The notes: a model not told the origin generated them from the sequence alone. 46,337 nt of DNA from Actinomycetota bacterium (GCA_009701715.1 WLJO01000017.1:1-46337); one strand, 5' to 3'; positions 24,995 to 32,840 are shown, numbered from the stretch's first letter. Numbers and translations are program-made.

Positions 24995-25009
24995 GCCCCG
25001 GTTCCGCTC

Positions 25010-25243
25010 CCTGTCCATTGGGTCAAGCACGAGAACTTCAGCCCCTCCGAGGTAGTTACCAAGCACGCAGACGTGCCCGACATCGAGTTGCACCCCACCG
25101 AGTTCCTGAATGCTCCGAGGGCGATTCTGGACACGAAGGAGGCCGACGCGAACCGCGACGAGGTCGTGTTCACCAACCCCTTCTCTTTCGACGTCGGGCG
25201 CACCCCGAACAAGCACCTGCCGATCCGCTACGAACTGGTCTGA
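25010..25243 (+). pseudogene. Cytochrome P450 C-terminal remnant
   Basis: One frame reads WVKHENF near the start and ANRDEVVFTNPFSFDVGRTP then NKHLPI near the end, matching the P450 stretch that spans the EEx-RW region and the ANRDExVFxxPxxFDxxRxPNxHLxFG segment just before the heme-binding Cys. The ExxR helix core, the Cys loop and the whole N-terminal two thirds are absent. It ends at TGA 25241. The style resembles CYP125/142-type P450s of actinobacteria. Confidence 0.8.
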
Positions 25244-25282
25244 ACCGTTCGGGGCAACTGGTTTGCGAGATTCGTGTCGGCC

Positions 25283-25876
25283 TTAATGACGTCCCGCGGT
25301 GAGATGCGAGAGCACGAGCGACCGGAGATCGTCGATGCCGACGCCGGTTGACGAACTGACCCACACAATGTCGCCCGTCTCGAGCTGACATGCAGCGGCG
25401 AGTTCCTTCTTGCGGGTGGGTCGCTTGGCAGACCGGACCTTGTCCATCTTGGTTGCCACGATGGTGTGCGGAATACCGTTGGCACGTGACCAGTCGAGCA
25501 TCTGGAGGTCCAGCTTGGTGGGGCCGATCTCGCCGTCCACGAGGATGAAGGTCTGCTCCAGGTCCTCACGGTCGAGGAGGTACCCCTCGATCATTGCGCC
25601 CCAGCCCTGCTTGATCCGTCCGGGAACCGCGGCATAGCCGTATCCGGGCAGGTCGACCACTGTTGCCCCGCTGGGCAGCACGAAGAGGTTGATGAGCTGC
25701 GTCCGGCCCGGCGTGTTGCTCACCAGTGCCAACTGCTTGCGGTTCGCGAGCGAGTTGATGAGCGACGACTTGCCGACGTTCGACCGACCGACGAACGCAA
25801 CCTCACCGGGCGTTTCGGGTAACTGGCCCACCGAGGGCGCCGAGAGGACGAACTTCAGCTGCAGCGGACTCGGCAC
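25283..25876 (-). CDS. engB: Ribosome biogenesis GTPase EngB (YsxC/YihA)
   Basis: 197 residues from GTG 25876, just before the conserved SPLQLKFVLSAPSVGQLPETPGEVAFVGRSN; the frame is open further upstream but that part overlaps the neighbouring promoter. G1 is GRSNVGKSSL, the switch region has SNTPGRTQLINLF, G3 is DLPGYGYA, G4 is TKMDK and G5 lies in VSSSTGVG. EngB is a small cytoplasmic GTPase needed for late 50S subunit assembly. Actinobacterial membership is patchy, but all motifs are intact. It diverges from the Cys-rich miniprotein gene. Confidence 0.93.
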   Translation of the reverse strand: MPSPLQLKFVLSAPSVGQLPETPGEVAFVGRSNVGKSSLINSLANRKQLALVSNTPGRTQLINLFVLPSGATVVDLPGYGYAAVPGRIKQGWGAMIEGYLLDREDLEQTFILVDGEIGPTKLDLQMLDWSRANGIPHTIVATKMDKVRSAKRPTRKKELAAACQLETGDIVWVSSSTGVGIDDLRSLVLSHLTAGRH

Positions 25877-25908
25877 CCGGGGAGTGTACGGCCAGCGGTC
25901 AAATACTG

Positions 25909-25924
25909 ATACCCTATGGGGTAT
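25909..25924. promoter_or_regulatory. CsoR-like palindrome ATACCC-N4-GGGTAT
   Basis: A perfect 6-4-6 inverted repeat of the type bound by CsoR/RcnR-family metal or sulfur sensors. It overlaps the ATG (25923) of the Cys-rich miniprotein gene. TACCCT at 25910-25915 could act as a -10 element, placing transcription start at about the ATG and implying a leaderless message. No csoR gene is in the window. Confidence 0.6.
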
Positions 25925-26108
25925 GTGCAGACGAGTGAAGTGTTCGAAATGCAGCAAGCCGAGTTGGGCCGGGTGCGGCGCTCACGTCGAGGCGGTCCTC
26001 GGCGACGTTCCGAAGAACCAGCGTTGCCAGTGCAAGTCAAACGGTCCGGGCGCCACGTCCTCGCCGAAGTCGGGCAGAGGATTGTTTTCCCGCCTGCTCA
26101 AGAAGTAG
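25923..26108 (+). CDS. Small Cys-rich (putative metal-binding) protein
   Basis: 61 residues. The N-terminus MCRRVKCSKCSKPSWAGCGA then HVEAVLGDVPKNQRCQC has seven cysteines, in the pattern of a widespread small family opening MCR-V-C-x-x-C-x-K-x-x-WAGCG-x-HV. A lysine-rich tail ends FSRLLKK. Zinc or copper binding is likely from the Cys spacing, but the family's function is not established. Its start codon sits inside the CsoR-like palindrome, suggesting metal-responsive expression. It overlaps the end of the convergent Rieske gene by 11 bases. Confidence 0.8.
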   Translation: MCRRVKCSKCSKPSWAGCGAHVEAVLGDVPKNQRCQCKSNGPGATSSPKSGRGLFSRLLKK

Positions 26109-27108
26109 CAGAGACGGCGTAGCGCACCATTTTGTGGAACGCCGCGAGCGCCGGTTCCCACTTCGGGCTCAACAGCCCGGTGTCGTAGGCACCGGACTCG
26201 AGGTTTCGCTGGACGAACGCGCTCACGCGGGCGTCCTCGTCGGCAACCTCCTCCGAGGCGGTGAAGATCGCATCGGTATCGACTGCATCGTCGGCAAAGA
26301 GGTAGTCGAAGATGACGTCGATCTCGTGGGGACCACGTGGCAGCCATCGCTCCACCGCGAACCCACCGGGCACCACGTTGAATGCGAAGCATGGCCAGAA
26401 CCATCCGAAGACGCTGAAGTAGGTCTCACCGCGTGGAGGCATCGTGTGGATGTTCCACCTGGGGTCATCACCCTGGTGAACTACGTACTGCATCGCGTCT
26501 GCGTCTCTGCTCATCGACGGATGCACGGTTGGCACGTGGTATCCCTCGAGGAAGTTGTCGGCGTAGGTCTTCCAGTTACACGCGACACGGCGGACCGTGC
26601 GTCGCACGAAGCGATAGCCCTCGAGCGGAACGTCAACTAAGGCGTCGGGGAAGCCCCCGAGCCACTCTACGAGCGGCGGGGTCGAGGGGTCGAGGCACAC
26701 GAAGACGAGCCCTCTCCAGGAGACGACCTGCACGCTCGTGAGTGCGATGCCTTGCGGCACCTCTGCACCGAAGTCGCGCGCGCTGAGCAGATCCCCGGTG
26801 GCCGTGAACGCCCATCCGTGGTAACGGCAGGTGAGATTTGCGGAATGCCCACAGCCCTCCCAGACGAGCGGGCCGGCCCGATGGGGGCACACATTGTGGA
26901 AGGCACTCAGCGAGCCGTCTGCGAGCCGCCGCACGAAAAGAGGGAATCCAGCCAAGTCCTCGGTGAGGTAGTCACCCGGCGACTCCAGTTCGCTGTCGAA
27001 ACCCACGTGGATCCAGGCCGAACGGAACACGGTGGCACGCTCACGCTCATACACGTCCGGCTGCGAGTACCAGCTCGCCGGAAGGGTCTCGACGAGGTCC
27101 ATTTGCAT
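26098..27108 (-). CDS. Rieske aromatic ring-hydroxylating oxygenase, alpha subunit-like
   Basis: 336 residues from ATG 27108 (a second ATG at 27102 is possible). The Rieske site is Cys74-His76 (CPHRAG) and Cys94-His97 (CRYHGW). The catalytic domain has NFLEGYHVPTVHP with iron ligands His191 and His196. Such proteins hydroxylate or demethylate aromatic, steroid or betaine-type substrates and need separate electron-transfer partners; none is adjacent, although a P450-type ferredoxin is encoded at 35.5 kb. Intact, unlike the Rieske remnant near 20 kb. Confidence 0.92.
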   Translation of the reverse strand: MQMDLVETLPASWYSQPDVYERERATVFRSAWIHVGFDSELESPGDYLTEDLAGFPLFVRRLADGSLSAFHNVCPHRAGPLVWEGCGHSANLTCRYHGWAFTATGDLLSARDFGAEVPQGIALTSVQVVSWRGLVFVCLDPSTPPLVEWLGGFPDALVDVPLEGYRFVRRTVRRVACNWKTYADNFLEGYHVPTVHPSMSRDADAMQYVVHQGDDPRWNIHTMPPRGETYFSVFGWFWPCFAFNVVPGGFAVERWLPRGPHEIDVIFDYLFADDAVDTDAIFTASEEVADEDARVSAFVQRNLESGAYDTGLLSPKWEPALAAFHKMVRYAVSATS

Positions 27109-27260
27109 CGACCTTAGCGGGCAGGCCGGCCGGACTGGTCCCGGCTTCCCAAACAACGGAGTCTCACGCCATGGATATCGGTAGCGTCACCCTCACTCGG
27201 CGGCACCGCTCCGCCCGCTCGGACCCACCGGTCCCCTCGTGCGACGAGTCAGGAGCCCCT

Positions 27261-28211
27261 GTGTTCGCTCTCCGCCGTTTTGTTGTCCTTGCCGTGCTTG
27301 CACCCTGTGTGCTCGCAGCAGCCCTCGCGGTAACCCTTGCTTCGGCCGGTCCACCCCCCGCACCGTCTTCTGGGCACCCAACCGTGGATCCGGAGCGACC
27401 AGTTCGCATGCTCCCCACGATCAGCCGATTCCGGCCCTCACCCATTGGCGCGGCCCGGTCGATCAAGCCGATGGAGTACCACGGCGGACCCGTGATGACC
27501 GGACCGATCAAGGTGTACGTGATCTGGTATGGAAACTGGTCACGCAAGACCAGGCGGAGGGCGATCATCACCGACTTCCTCAACAATCTCGCCGGCCCAC
27601 GGTTCGCGATCAACATGACGTATCCCGATGCCTCGGGTGCGACCGTGGCGAACTCTCTCACCCTCGCCGGCCAGCACTTCGACCGGTACTCGGCCGGGCG
27701 CACGAGCGTCACCGACGCCAAGATCGGGCGCATCGTCGCCTCGGCGATCCGCTTGGCCAAGTTGCCGTCGGACCCGAACGGCATCTACCTCGTGCTGACC
27801 AGCAACGACGTCGGCAAGCCGGGCTTCCTCACCCAGTACTGCGGGTGGCACTCGTTCCGCAGGATCGGTGCACACAGCATCAAGTACGCGTTCGTCGGGG
27901 ATCCCACCGGACCGAACCTGCTCGTGTGCGGAGCCCAGAAGGTGTCCCCGAACGCCGACGCGGGCGCTGACGCGATGGTGAGCGTCATCGCCCACGAGAT
28001 CGATGAAGCGGTCACCGATCCAGAATTGAACGCGTGGTACGACAGCACCGGAGCGGAAAATGCAGACCGATGCTCCTGGAGTTACGGGCCCACGTTCCCG
28101 GTCGGGCGCGCCAAGGCCAACGTGCGGTTGGGCACCAGAAACTTTCTGATCCAGCGCAACTGGCTGAACACCGCCCGGGGCGGGTGCGTGCTCGAGGTTC
28201 CGCCCGCCTGA
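27261..28211 (+). CDS. Secreted EXORDIUM/phosphate-induced-protein-1-like protein
   Basis: 316 residues from GTG 27261, supported by AGGAG five bases upstream; an open frame from 27171 lacks a ribosome site. The N-terminus is a signal peptide (RRFVVLAVLAPCVLAAALAV, cut near 29). The mature part has GPIKVYVIWYGNW, AHEIDEAVTDPEL followed by AWYDSTGAENADRC, the hallmark blocks of the plant EXORDIUM/PHI-1 family. HEIxE resembles a metalloprotease-type metal site. The protein should be extracellular. EXORDIUM proteins influence growth in plants; the bacterial role is unknown. A strong hairpin follows. Confidence 0.88.
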   Translation: MFALRRFVVLAVLAPCVLAAALAVTLASAGPPPAPSSGHPTVDPERPVRMLPTISRFRPSPIGAARSIKPMEYHGGPVMTGPIKVYVIWYGNWSRKTRRRAIITDFLNNLAGPRFAINMTYPDASGATVANSLTLAGQHFDRYSAGRTSVTDAKIGRIVASAIRLAKLPSDPNGIYLVLTSNDVGKPGFLTQYCGWHSFRRIGAHSIKYAFVGDPTGPNLLVCGAQKVSPNADAGADAMVSVIAHEIDEAVTDPELNAWYDSTGAENADRCSWSYGPTFPVGRAKANVRLGTRNFLIQRNWLNTARGGCVLEVPPA

Positions 28212-28229
28212 GCACATCGTCGCAGTTCA

Positions 28230-28267
28230 CCGCGGGTGTCAGCACCTTCCGATGCCGACACCCGCGG
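28230..28267. terminator. Long-stem hairpin after the EXORDIUM-like gene
   Basis: CCGCGGGTGTC and GACACCCGCGG form a perfect 11-bp stem with a 16-base loop, 18 bases after the stop codon. No U-run follows directly, only CCTTT a few bases on. A terminator role is inferred. Confidence 0.65.
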
Positions 28268-28313
28268 AACGGGCGGCCCTTTGCGGATCGGCAGCCGGCC
28301 GCTCCCCACCGGA

Positions 28314-28325
28314 CCACAATTGTGG
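28314..28325. promoter_or_regulatory. Perfect 12-bp palindrome CCACAATTGTGG upstream of a cell-wall gene
   Basis: It is the only AT-centred symmetric site in the 178-base gap between the EXORDIUM-like gene and the peptidoglycan-binding protein, 64 bases before the latter's ATG. It may be an operator; the regulator is unknown. No ydaO/c-di-AMP riboswitch core was recognisable here. Confidence 0.3.
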
Positions 28326-28389
28326 TTTCTGTAATGTGTTCGTAACCTTGGCCCTGCAAAATGGTCCGGGCTACTGCGGGGGATTGGCG

Positions 28390-29124
28390 ATGCGTACACG
28401 TTCACGGATGACACGGCGCGTTGCCGTCGTCGCAGCCGTAGTTGCGTGCTTGTCCGTCGGCTCGCCCGCCGCTGGAGCCATTGATCGGGCCCCGGCCTCA
28501 TCTTCCCGCCCGTCTGTGAGCGCGTCTGTGTCTGCGTCCGTGTCTGCGTCTGCGTCTGCGTCGTCGTTCAAGGCACTGCGGCGCGGCGACAGCGGCACCC
28601 GCGTCCGCCGGTTGCAGCACGCCCTGAAGAAACGCGGCTTTCATGTCGCCATCAACGGCAAGTTCGGACCGCTTACCCAAGCTGCCGTTCGCCGCTTCCA
28701 GCGGATCCGTCGCATCAAGGTCACCGGCACGGTAGGTGCTCAGACCTGGAGAGCACTCGGGCTGCCGCTCCCAGCGACGAAGCCGAACCCAACGACCACC
28801 ACGCGTCCACCGGGCGTGTACCGACACCCGAGCGCGGCCGTCGAGCGCTGGCACGCTGTCGCCATTCAGGTCGGCTGGGCAGAACGCGATTGGAAGCGCC
28901 TCAGTTGCGTCATCCAACGCGAGAGCAAAGGCAATCCGAAGGCCCAGAACCGGTCGACTGCTATGGGACTGCTCCAGATCCTGTACCGCGTCCACCGCGT
29001 GTGGGTCGGCCCCGACGCCACGATTCTGCTGGACCCGGCAACCAACCTGAAGTTCGGGTTGAAGATGTTCAAGGGCCGCGGCTGGAAGCCGTGGGCGTCA
29101 GTCAGCCGCCTCTGCGACGCCTGA
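28390..29124 (+). CDS. Secreted peptidoglycan-binding protein with lysozyme-like (SLT) domain
   Basis: 244 residues from ATG 28390, with GGGGG upstream. It opens with a signal peptide (TRRVAVVAAVVACLSVGSPAAGA), then a Ser-Val/Ser-Ala repeat linker (42-59). A PG_binding_1 domain follows (LRRGDSGTRVRRLQHALKKR...GTVGAQTWRALG, 63-124), then a Pro/Thr linker and a lysozyme-like transglycosylase domain (CVIQRESKGNPKAQN, likely catalytic Glu178; TAMGLLQI). It should cleave or remodel peptidoglycan outside the cell, similar in design to resuscitation-promoting or SLT proteins. Confidence 0.9.
   Translation: MRTRSRMTRRVAVVAAVVACLSVGSPAAGAIDRAPASSSRPSVSASVSASVSASASASSFKALRRGDSGTRVRRLQHALKKRGFHVAINGKFGPLTQAAVRRFQRIRRIKVTGTVGAQTWRALGLPLPATKPNPTTTTRPPGVYRHPSAAVERWHAVAIQVGWAERDWKRLSCVIQRESKGNPKAQNRSTAMGLLQILYRVHRVWVGPDATILLDPATNLKFGLKMFKGRGWKPWASVSRLCDA
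28511..28566 (+). repeat. GTCTGC/GTCTGT-type simple repeat encoding Ser-Val/Ser-Ala linker
   Basis: Imperfect six-base units (GTCTGC, GTCTGT, GTCCGT) encode an SVSASVSASVSASASAS-like flexible linker between signal peptide and peptidoglycan-binding domain. The unit keeps frame, so length can vary by slippage without disrupting the protein. Confidence 0.85.
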
Positions 29125-29184
29125 CGAGTCACACCACGCCGGCGCCGGCGCGAATGCGCACGTCGTTGCTCTGCGAACCGAGTG

Positions 29185-30096
29185 TCATGCGGCGGTGCGT
29201 GCGAACTCAACCAACACGTCAGCGAGTTCCGTGCCGCAGTCTTCCTGGAGGAAGTGACCCCCGCCTGCAATCGTGACGTGCACCTGACCGTCGCAGCCGG
29301 GAACCTCGCGCAGGAAAATCCGCTCACCGCCCTTGGTGATCGGATCGCTGTCGCTGAAGGCGAGCAGGAACGGACGGTGGAAGCGTCGTAACACATCCCA
29401 TGCTGCAGCATTGTCCGCCGAAGCCGGGTCATCGGTTGAGGTGGGCACGAGGGAGGGGAACACCCGCGCACCCGCCGTGTAGGTCTCGTCGGGGAAGGGG
29501 GCGTCGTAGGCCGCCACGACGGCAGGGTCGAGCGGGTTCACACATCCGTTGCTGACGATGCGTCCGATCTGAAAGCCGGGCGACTCGCGGGCGAACCGCT
29601 GCCACGCAAGGAACGCGTCCGTCGGCGCTCGATCGCCGACGGGCATGCCGCCGTTGCCGATAGCGACCCGGGCGAAGCGATCGGGCTCCTGCGCCACAAG
29701 TCGCAACCCGATGAGTGCGCCCCAATCCTGACCGAACAGGGTGATCGAGCGCAGGTCAAGGTGGCCGAACACGACCTGTGCCATCCACGAGACGTGTCGC
29801 GCGTAGGAATAGTCGGATTGCTCGGTCGGCTTGTCGGACTTCCCGAACCCGACGAGATCGGGGGCAATGCACCGGAACCCTGCAGCCGCGAGCACGGGGA
29901 TCATCGTGCGGTACAGGTACGACCACGAAGGCTCGCCGTGCATCAGCAGCACGACCGGCGCATCCGACTGGCCCTCGTCCACGTAGTGCACACGCAGGTG
30001 ACCCCCCTCGAAGTCGCCGATGTCGACATAGCGGGGCGCAAAGGGATAACCCGGGAGACCGTCAAACCGTTCGGGGGATGTCCGCAGAGCGCGCAT
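29185..30096 (-). CDS. Haloalkane dehalogenase (HLD-I type alpha/beta hydrolase)
   Basis: 303 residues. Closely resembles the DhlA subgroup: HGEPSWSYLYR (oxyanion region), IAPDLVGFGKSDKP, and LFGQDWGALIG with Asp124 as nucleophile next to Trp125, the halide-binding position. FSDSDPIT supplies the acid (about Asp251) and GGGHFLQED the His (281). Asp rather than Ser in the nucleophile elbow separates it from esterases. It hydrolyses carbon-halogen bonds in haloalkanes; epoxide hydrolase activity is a less likely alternative. It starts 24 bases after modC on the same strand and could be read through from the mod promoter. Confidence 0.88.
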   Translation of the reverse strand: MRALRTSPERFDGLPGYPFAPRYVDIGDFEGGHLRVHYVDEGQSDAPVVLLMHGEPSWSYLYRTMIPVLAAAGFRCIAPDLVGFGKSDKPTEQSDYSYARHVSWMAQVVFGHLDLRSITLFGQDWGALIGLRLVAQEPDRFARVAIGNGGMPVGDRAPTDAFLAWQRFARESPGFQIGRIVSNGCVNPLDPAVVAAYDAPFPDETYTAGARVFPSLVPTSTDDPASADNAAAWDVLRRFHRPFLLAFSDSDPITKGGERIFLREVPGCDGQVHVTIAGGGHFLQEDCGTELADVLVEFARTAA

Positions 30097-30120
30097 TTAC
30101 TCAGTGTCCCACAACCCTGT

Positions 30121-31191
30121 TCAGGCGGGATAGCCGATGATCTCCGTCGCCTTCACCGAGATCCACACCGTCTGCCCCACGGCGAGGTCCAGCGCAATGA
30201 GCGCTGCCGGCGTGATCTCGGCAACGAGCGGAACCGTGCCGGTCACGCGCACACGCACACGGTCGGCGCGGCGGTCGAGATCGGTCACCGTGCCGCTCCA
30301 GACGTTGCGTGCGCTCCCCTCGGGCTCGCGACGGTGCAGCGCAACGGACTGTGGGGTGACTGCCACGAAGGCAGGGCCCGACAGCGCGCTGTCGGCAGCG
30401 ACCACCTGCGTGCCGTTCGGCAGGTGCAGCACCCCGGCGCGCATCTCGCCGGCGAGCAGGTTGAGCCCGACAAGGTCCGCGACGTATCGCGATCGTGGGT
30501 GCATCGTGACCTCGTCGAGGGTGCCGGTTTGGGCCACGCTGCCCTGCTCGAGGACGACCACACGGTCGGCGAGCGCATAGGCATCCACTGGGTCGTGCGT
30601 GACGATCAGCCGCACCCCCGGGAAGGCCGCTAGTTGACGGCGGAGGTCGCTTCGCACCTCGGCGCGGGTGAGCGCATCGAGCGCGGCCAGTGGTTCGTCG
30701 AGGAGCAACACGGAGGGCTCCACGGCGAGTGCCCGCGCCAGCGCCACTCGCTGTGCCTGTCCCCCGGATAACTGGTCCGGGCGATTGTGTGCACGTTCGC
30801 CGAGCCCCACTCGATCGAGCAGTCCAAGGGCGGTTGCGCGTGCGCTGCTCGCCCGTATTCCGCGTGCCCGCAGTCCGAACGCCACGTTCTCGAGCACCGA
30901 CAGGTTCGGGAACAGCGCATAGTCCTGGAAGACGACCCCGATGCCACGGCGCTCGGGCGGCACGAACGTGTCCGATGCAGGTTCGTCCCACAGCGTCACT
31001 CCCCCTCCCTCGCCTACCACCTCGATACGTCCACCGTCGAGCGCCAACAGACCGGCCAGCACGCGGAGCACGGTGGACTTGCCGGCGCCGTTCGGGCCGA
31101 GCAGCGCGACGGTCTCCCCCGCCTCGACAGCGAAGGACACATCGAGGGCGAACGAGCCCCTCGTCACCTGTGCGTCGACCAGCAGTCTCAC
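30121..31191 (-). CDS. modC: Molybdate ABC transporter ATP-binding protein ModC
   Basis: 356 residues from GTG 31191, overlapping the modB stop (GTGA). Walker A GPNGAGKST (32-40), Q-loop Gln89, signature LSGGQ (141-145), Walker B VLLLDEP (161-167), H-loop in VTHDPVDAYALAD. The C-terminus (about 295-356) is a TOBE/Mop domain (WSGTVTDLDRR...AEITPAALIALDL...VWISVKATEI), which binds molybdate or tungstate in ModC. It drives molybdate import with ModB and ModA. The C-terminal Mop domain resembles that of the divergent regulator. Confidence 0.95.
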   Translation of the reverse strand: MRLLVDAQVTRGSFALDVSFAVEAGETVALLGPNGAGKSTVLRVLAGLLALDGGRIEVVGEGGGVTLWDEPASDTFVPPERRGIGVVFQDYALFPNLSVLENVAFGLRARGIRASSARATALGLLDRVGLGERAHNRPDQLSGGQAQRVALARALAVEPSVLLLDEPLAALDALTRAEVRSDLRRQLAAFPGVRLIVTHDPVDAYALADRVVVLEQGSVAQTGTLDEVTMHPRSRYVADLVGLNLLAGEMRAGVLHLPNGTQVVAADSALSGPAFVAVTPQSVALHRREPEGSARNVWSGTVTDLDRRADRVRVRVTGTVPLVAEITPAALIALDLAVGQTVWISVKATEIIGYPA

Positions 31192-32015
31192 GGCGCGGCC
31201 ACCGAGGTTCGCCCCGACGGCGCGCCGAGCCAGCGGTCTCGCAGGCCGAGCAATACGGCGAACGACACTGCAATGAGCGCGAGGCTGAGCACGAGTGCGG
31301 ACTCCGGGTCCGACTCGAGCGCGAGGTAGGTGGCGAGCGGCATTGTCTGCGTGCGTCCGGGAAGATTCCCGGCGAAGGTGATCGTGGCGCCGAACTCGCC
31401 GAGTGCCCGGGCCCACGACAGTACGAGGCCGGCGATGAGTGCGGGTCGAACGGCGGGCAGGGTGACCCGCCGGAAGACGGTCCAGCGGGATCCACCGAGC
31501 GTTCGGGCTGCGTCGCCGAAGCGGGGGTCCACCTGACGCAGCGCTGCCTCGACGGTGAGGACGAGGAACGGCATCGCTACGAACACCTGGGCCACCACCA
31601 CCCCGGCCGTGGTGAACGGCAGGCGGATCCCGAACCAGCGGTCGAGGTACTGGCCAAACAGCCCGCGCCTCCCGAACGAGAAGAACAGCGCAACGCCGCC
31701 GACCACGGGGGGCAACACCATCGACAGCGTGCTCAGAGCACGGACGATCGACCGACCGGGGAAGTCGAACTGGGCGAGCACCCAGGCAAGCGGCACCCCG
31801 AGTGCGAGCGAGACGACCGCTGCGAGCACCGATGTTTCCAGCGAAACGCGCAGCGCTTCCCGCACGGCCTGGTCGCCGAGTACCGACCCCACGCGGCTCC
31901 ACGGCATGCGCCAGAGGATGCCGACGAATGGCAGCGCGAAGAATGCGACGGCGAGACCGGCAAGGAGGAGGGCGAGGGTGGGCGGGCGGGATTGCCCGAC
32001 CCGGCGGCGTGTCAT
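31188..32015 (-). CDS. modB: Molybdate ABC transporter permease ModB
   Basis: 275 residues with about six membrane helices. The EAA loop is recognisable as DAARTLGGSRWTVFRRVTLPAVRPALIAG, and ARALGEFGATITFAGNLPGRTQTMPLATYLALE is a hallmark of ModB/CysT-type permeases. ATG overlaps the modA stop by four bases and its stop overlaps modC, so the three genes are translationally coupled. It is the inner-membrane channel for molybdate (or tungstate). Confidence 0.95.
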   Translation of the reverse strand: MTRRRVGQSRPPTLALLLAGLAVAFFALPFVGILWRMPWSRVGSVLGDQAVREALRVSLETSVLAAVVSLALGVPLAWVLAQFDFPGRSIVRALSTLSMVLPPVVGGVALFFSFGRRGLFGQYLDRWFGIRLPFTTAGVVVAQVFVAMPFLVLTVEAALRQVDPRFGDAARTLGGSRWTVFRRVTLPAVRPALIAGLVLSWARALGEFGATITFAGNLPGRTQTMPLATYLALESDPESALVLSLALIAVSFAVLLGLRDRWLGAPSGRTSVAAP

Positions 32016-32809
32016 GGCCGACCGAAGCCGAACCTGGCGAGGATGGCCTGCCCGGCCGGCGAGCGCACGAACGCGACGAAGCGCGCAGCGGCATCGGGGT
32101 GTTTCGACGCGGCGGGCACGGCGATCGGATACGTAGCCACCACGTTCACCGGCCCGGGGATGTCCACCCCGAGTGCCTTCGAACCTGCCGCAAGGACGTC
32201 GGTGACGTACACGATCCCGGCGTCGGCCTCGCCGAGCACCACCTTGTTCACGATGCCCTTGACGTTCGCCTCGAGCGACTTCGGTGCAGCGATCACGCCT
32301 GCAGCTGCCAACACCTGCTGCGTGTACCGGCCGATCGGAACCTGGGGCGCGGCTGAGACGAACACGACGTCGGCCCGAGCGAGATCTGCGAGCCCGATGA
32401 TCCCCTTCGGGTTCCCCGGCGCAACGATGATCTGCAGACGGTTCGTTGCGAAGTTCTCCGGTGCGCCGTTCGTGCCGGGCTCCAATCTGCCCATGCTCTC
32501 CCCGTCAGCCGAGGCGAAGACGTCGGCCGGTGCACCCTGATTGATCTGGGCAACCAGCTCTGACGAGGCGCCAACGCTGAATTCGACCTTCGCATCCGGA
32601 TAGGCAGCGGTGTACGCAGTGCCAATCACGCCGAATGCTCCGGTGAGCGACGAAGCGGCGAACACCGTGATCGGCGCATCGGGGTCGGTATCGATCGTCA
32701 CCCGCTTCGTCGAGCACGCACTCATGCCAACAACGAGACCGAGCGCGAGGCCGAGAAGCCCGAACACCCGACGGGGACGTGCCGCTGACACTGTGGTTCG
32801 GTGCCTCAT
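32012..32809 (-). CDS. modA: Molybdate-binding lipoprotein ModA
   Basis: 265 residues. The signal peptide ends in VGMSAC, a lipobox with the lipidated Cys at 32. The mature protein shows ITVFAASSLTGAF, KVEFSVGASSELVAQINQGAPADVFASAD, GEADAGIVYVTD and YPIAVPAAS, standard ModA blocks that ligate the oxyanion. It is anchored on the outer face of the membrane and delivers molybdate to ModBC. The transcript probably begins only a few bases before the ATG. First gene of modABC. Confidence 0.95.
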   Translation of the reverse strand: MRHRTTVSAARPRRVFGLLGLALGLVVGMSACSTKRVTIDTDPDAPITVFAASSLTGAFGVIGTAYTAAYPDAKVEFSVGASSELVAQINQGAPADVFASADGESMGRLEPGTNGAPENFATNRLQIIVAPGNPKGIIGLADLARADVVFVSAAPQVPIGRYTQQVLAAAGVIAAPKSLEANVKGIVNKVVLGEADAGIVYVTDVLAAGSKALGVDIPGPVNVVATYPIAVPAASKHPDAAARFVAFVRSPAGQAILARFGFGRP

Positions 32810-32819
32810 GGTCCGAGGC

Positions 32820-32840
32820 TATATTCAGATACTGACTATA
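32820..32840. promoter_or_regulatory. Candidate molybdate-regulator operator (9-3-9 inverted repeat)
   Basis: Arms TATATTCAG and CTGACTATA are inverted repeats matching at 8 of 9 positions around the spacer ATA. The site lies in the 72-base gap between modA and the PadR-Mop gene, and covers the modA promoter and part of the rightward -10 element. One dimer could repress both. ModE sites of proteobacteria also have TATA-rich arms, but spacing differs. Confidence 0.65.

Noticed and set aside
25916-26122. Alternative frame from ATG 25916 (68 residues)
   Set aside because: Overlaps the Cys-rich protein in another frame; Arg-rich without pattern, whereas the chosen frame matches a known small family.
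28212-28389. c-di-AMP (ydaO) riboswitch before the cell-wall hydrolase
   Set aside because: The gap is only 178 bases, holds a terminator-like hairpin and lacks the ydaO core sequences.
29137-29150. 14-bp palindrome of CGCCGG units between two convergent genes
   Set aside because: Self-complementary GC alternation is expected often at this base composition; no spacer or loop for a terminator.
30690-32540. 616-residue plus-strand open frame across modCB
   Set aside because: Antisense of three well-supported mod genes; low-complexity Arg/Pro/Glu composition.
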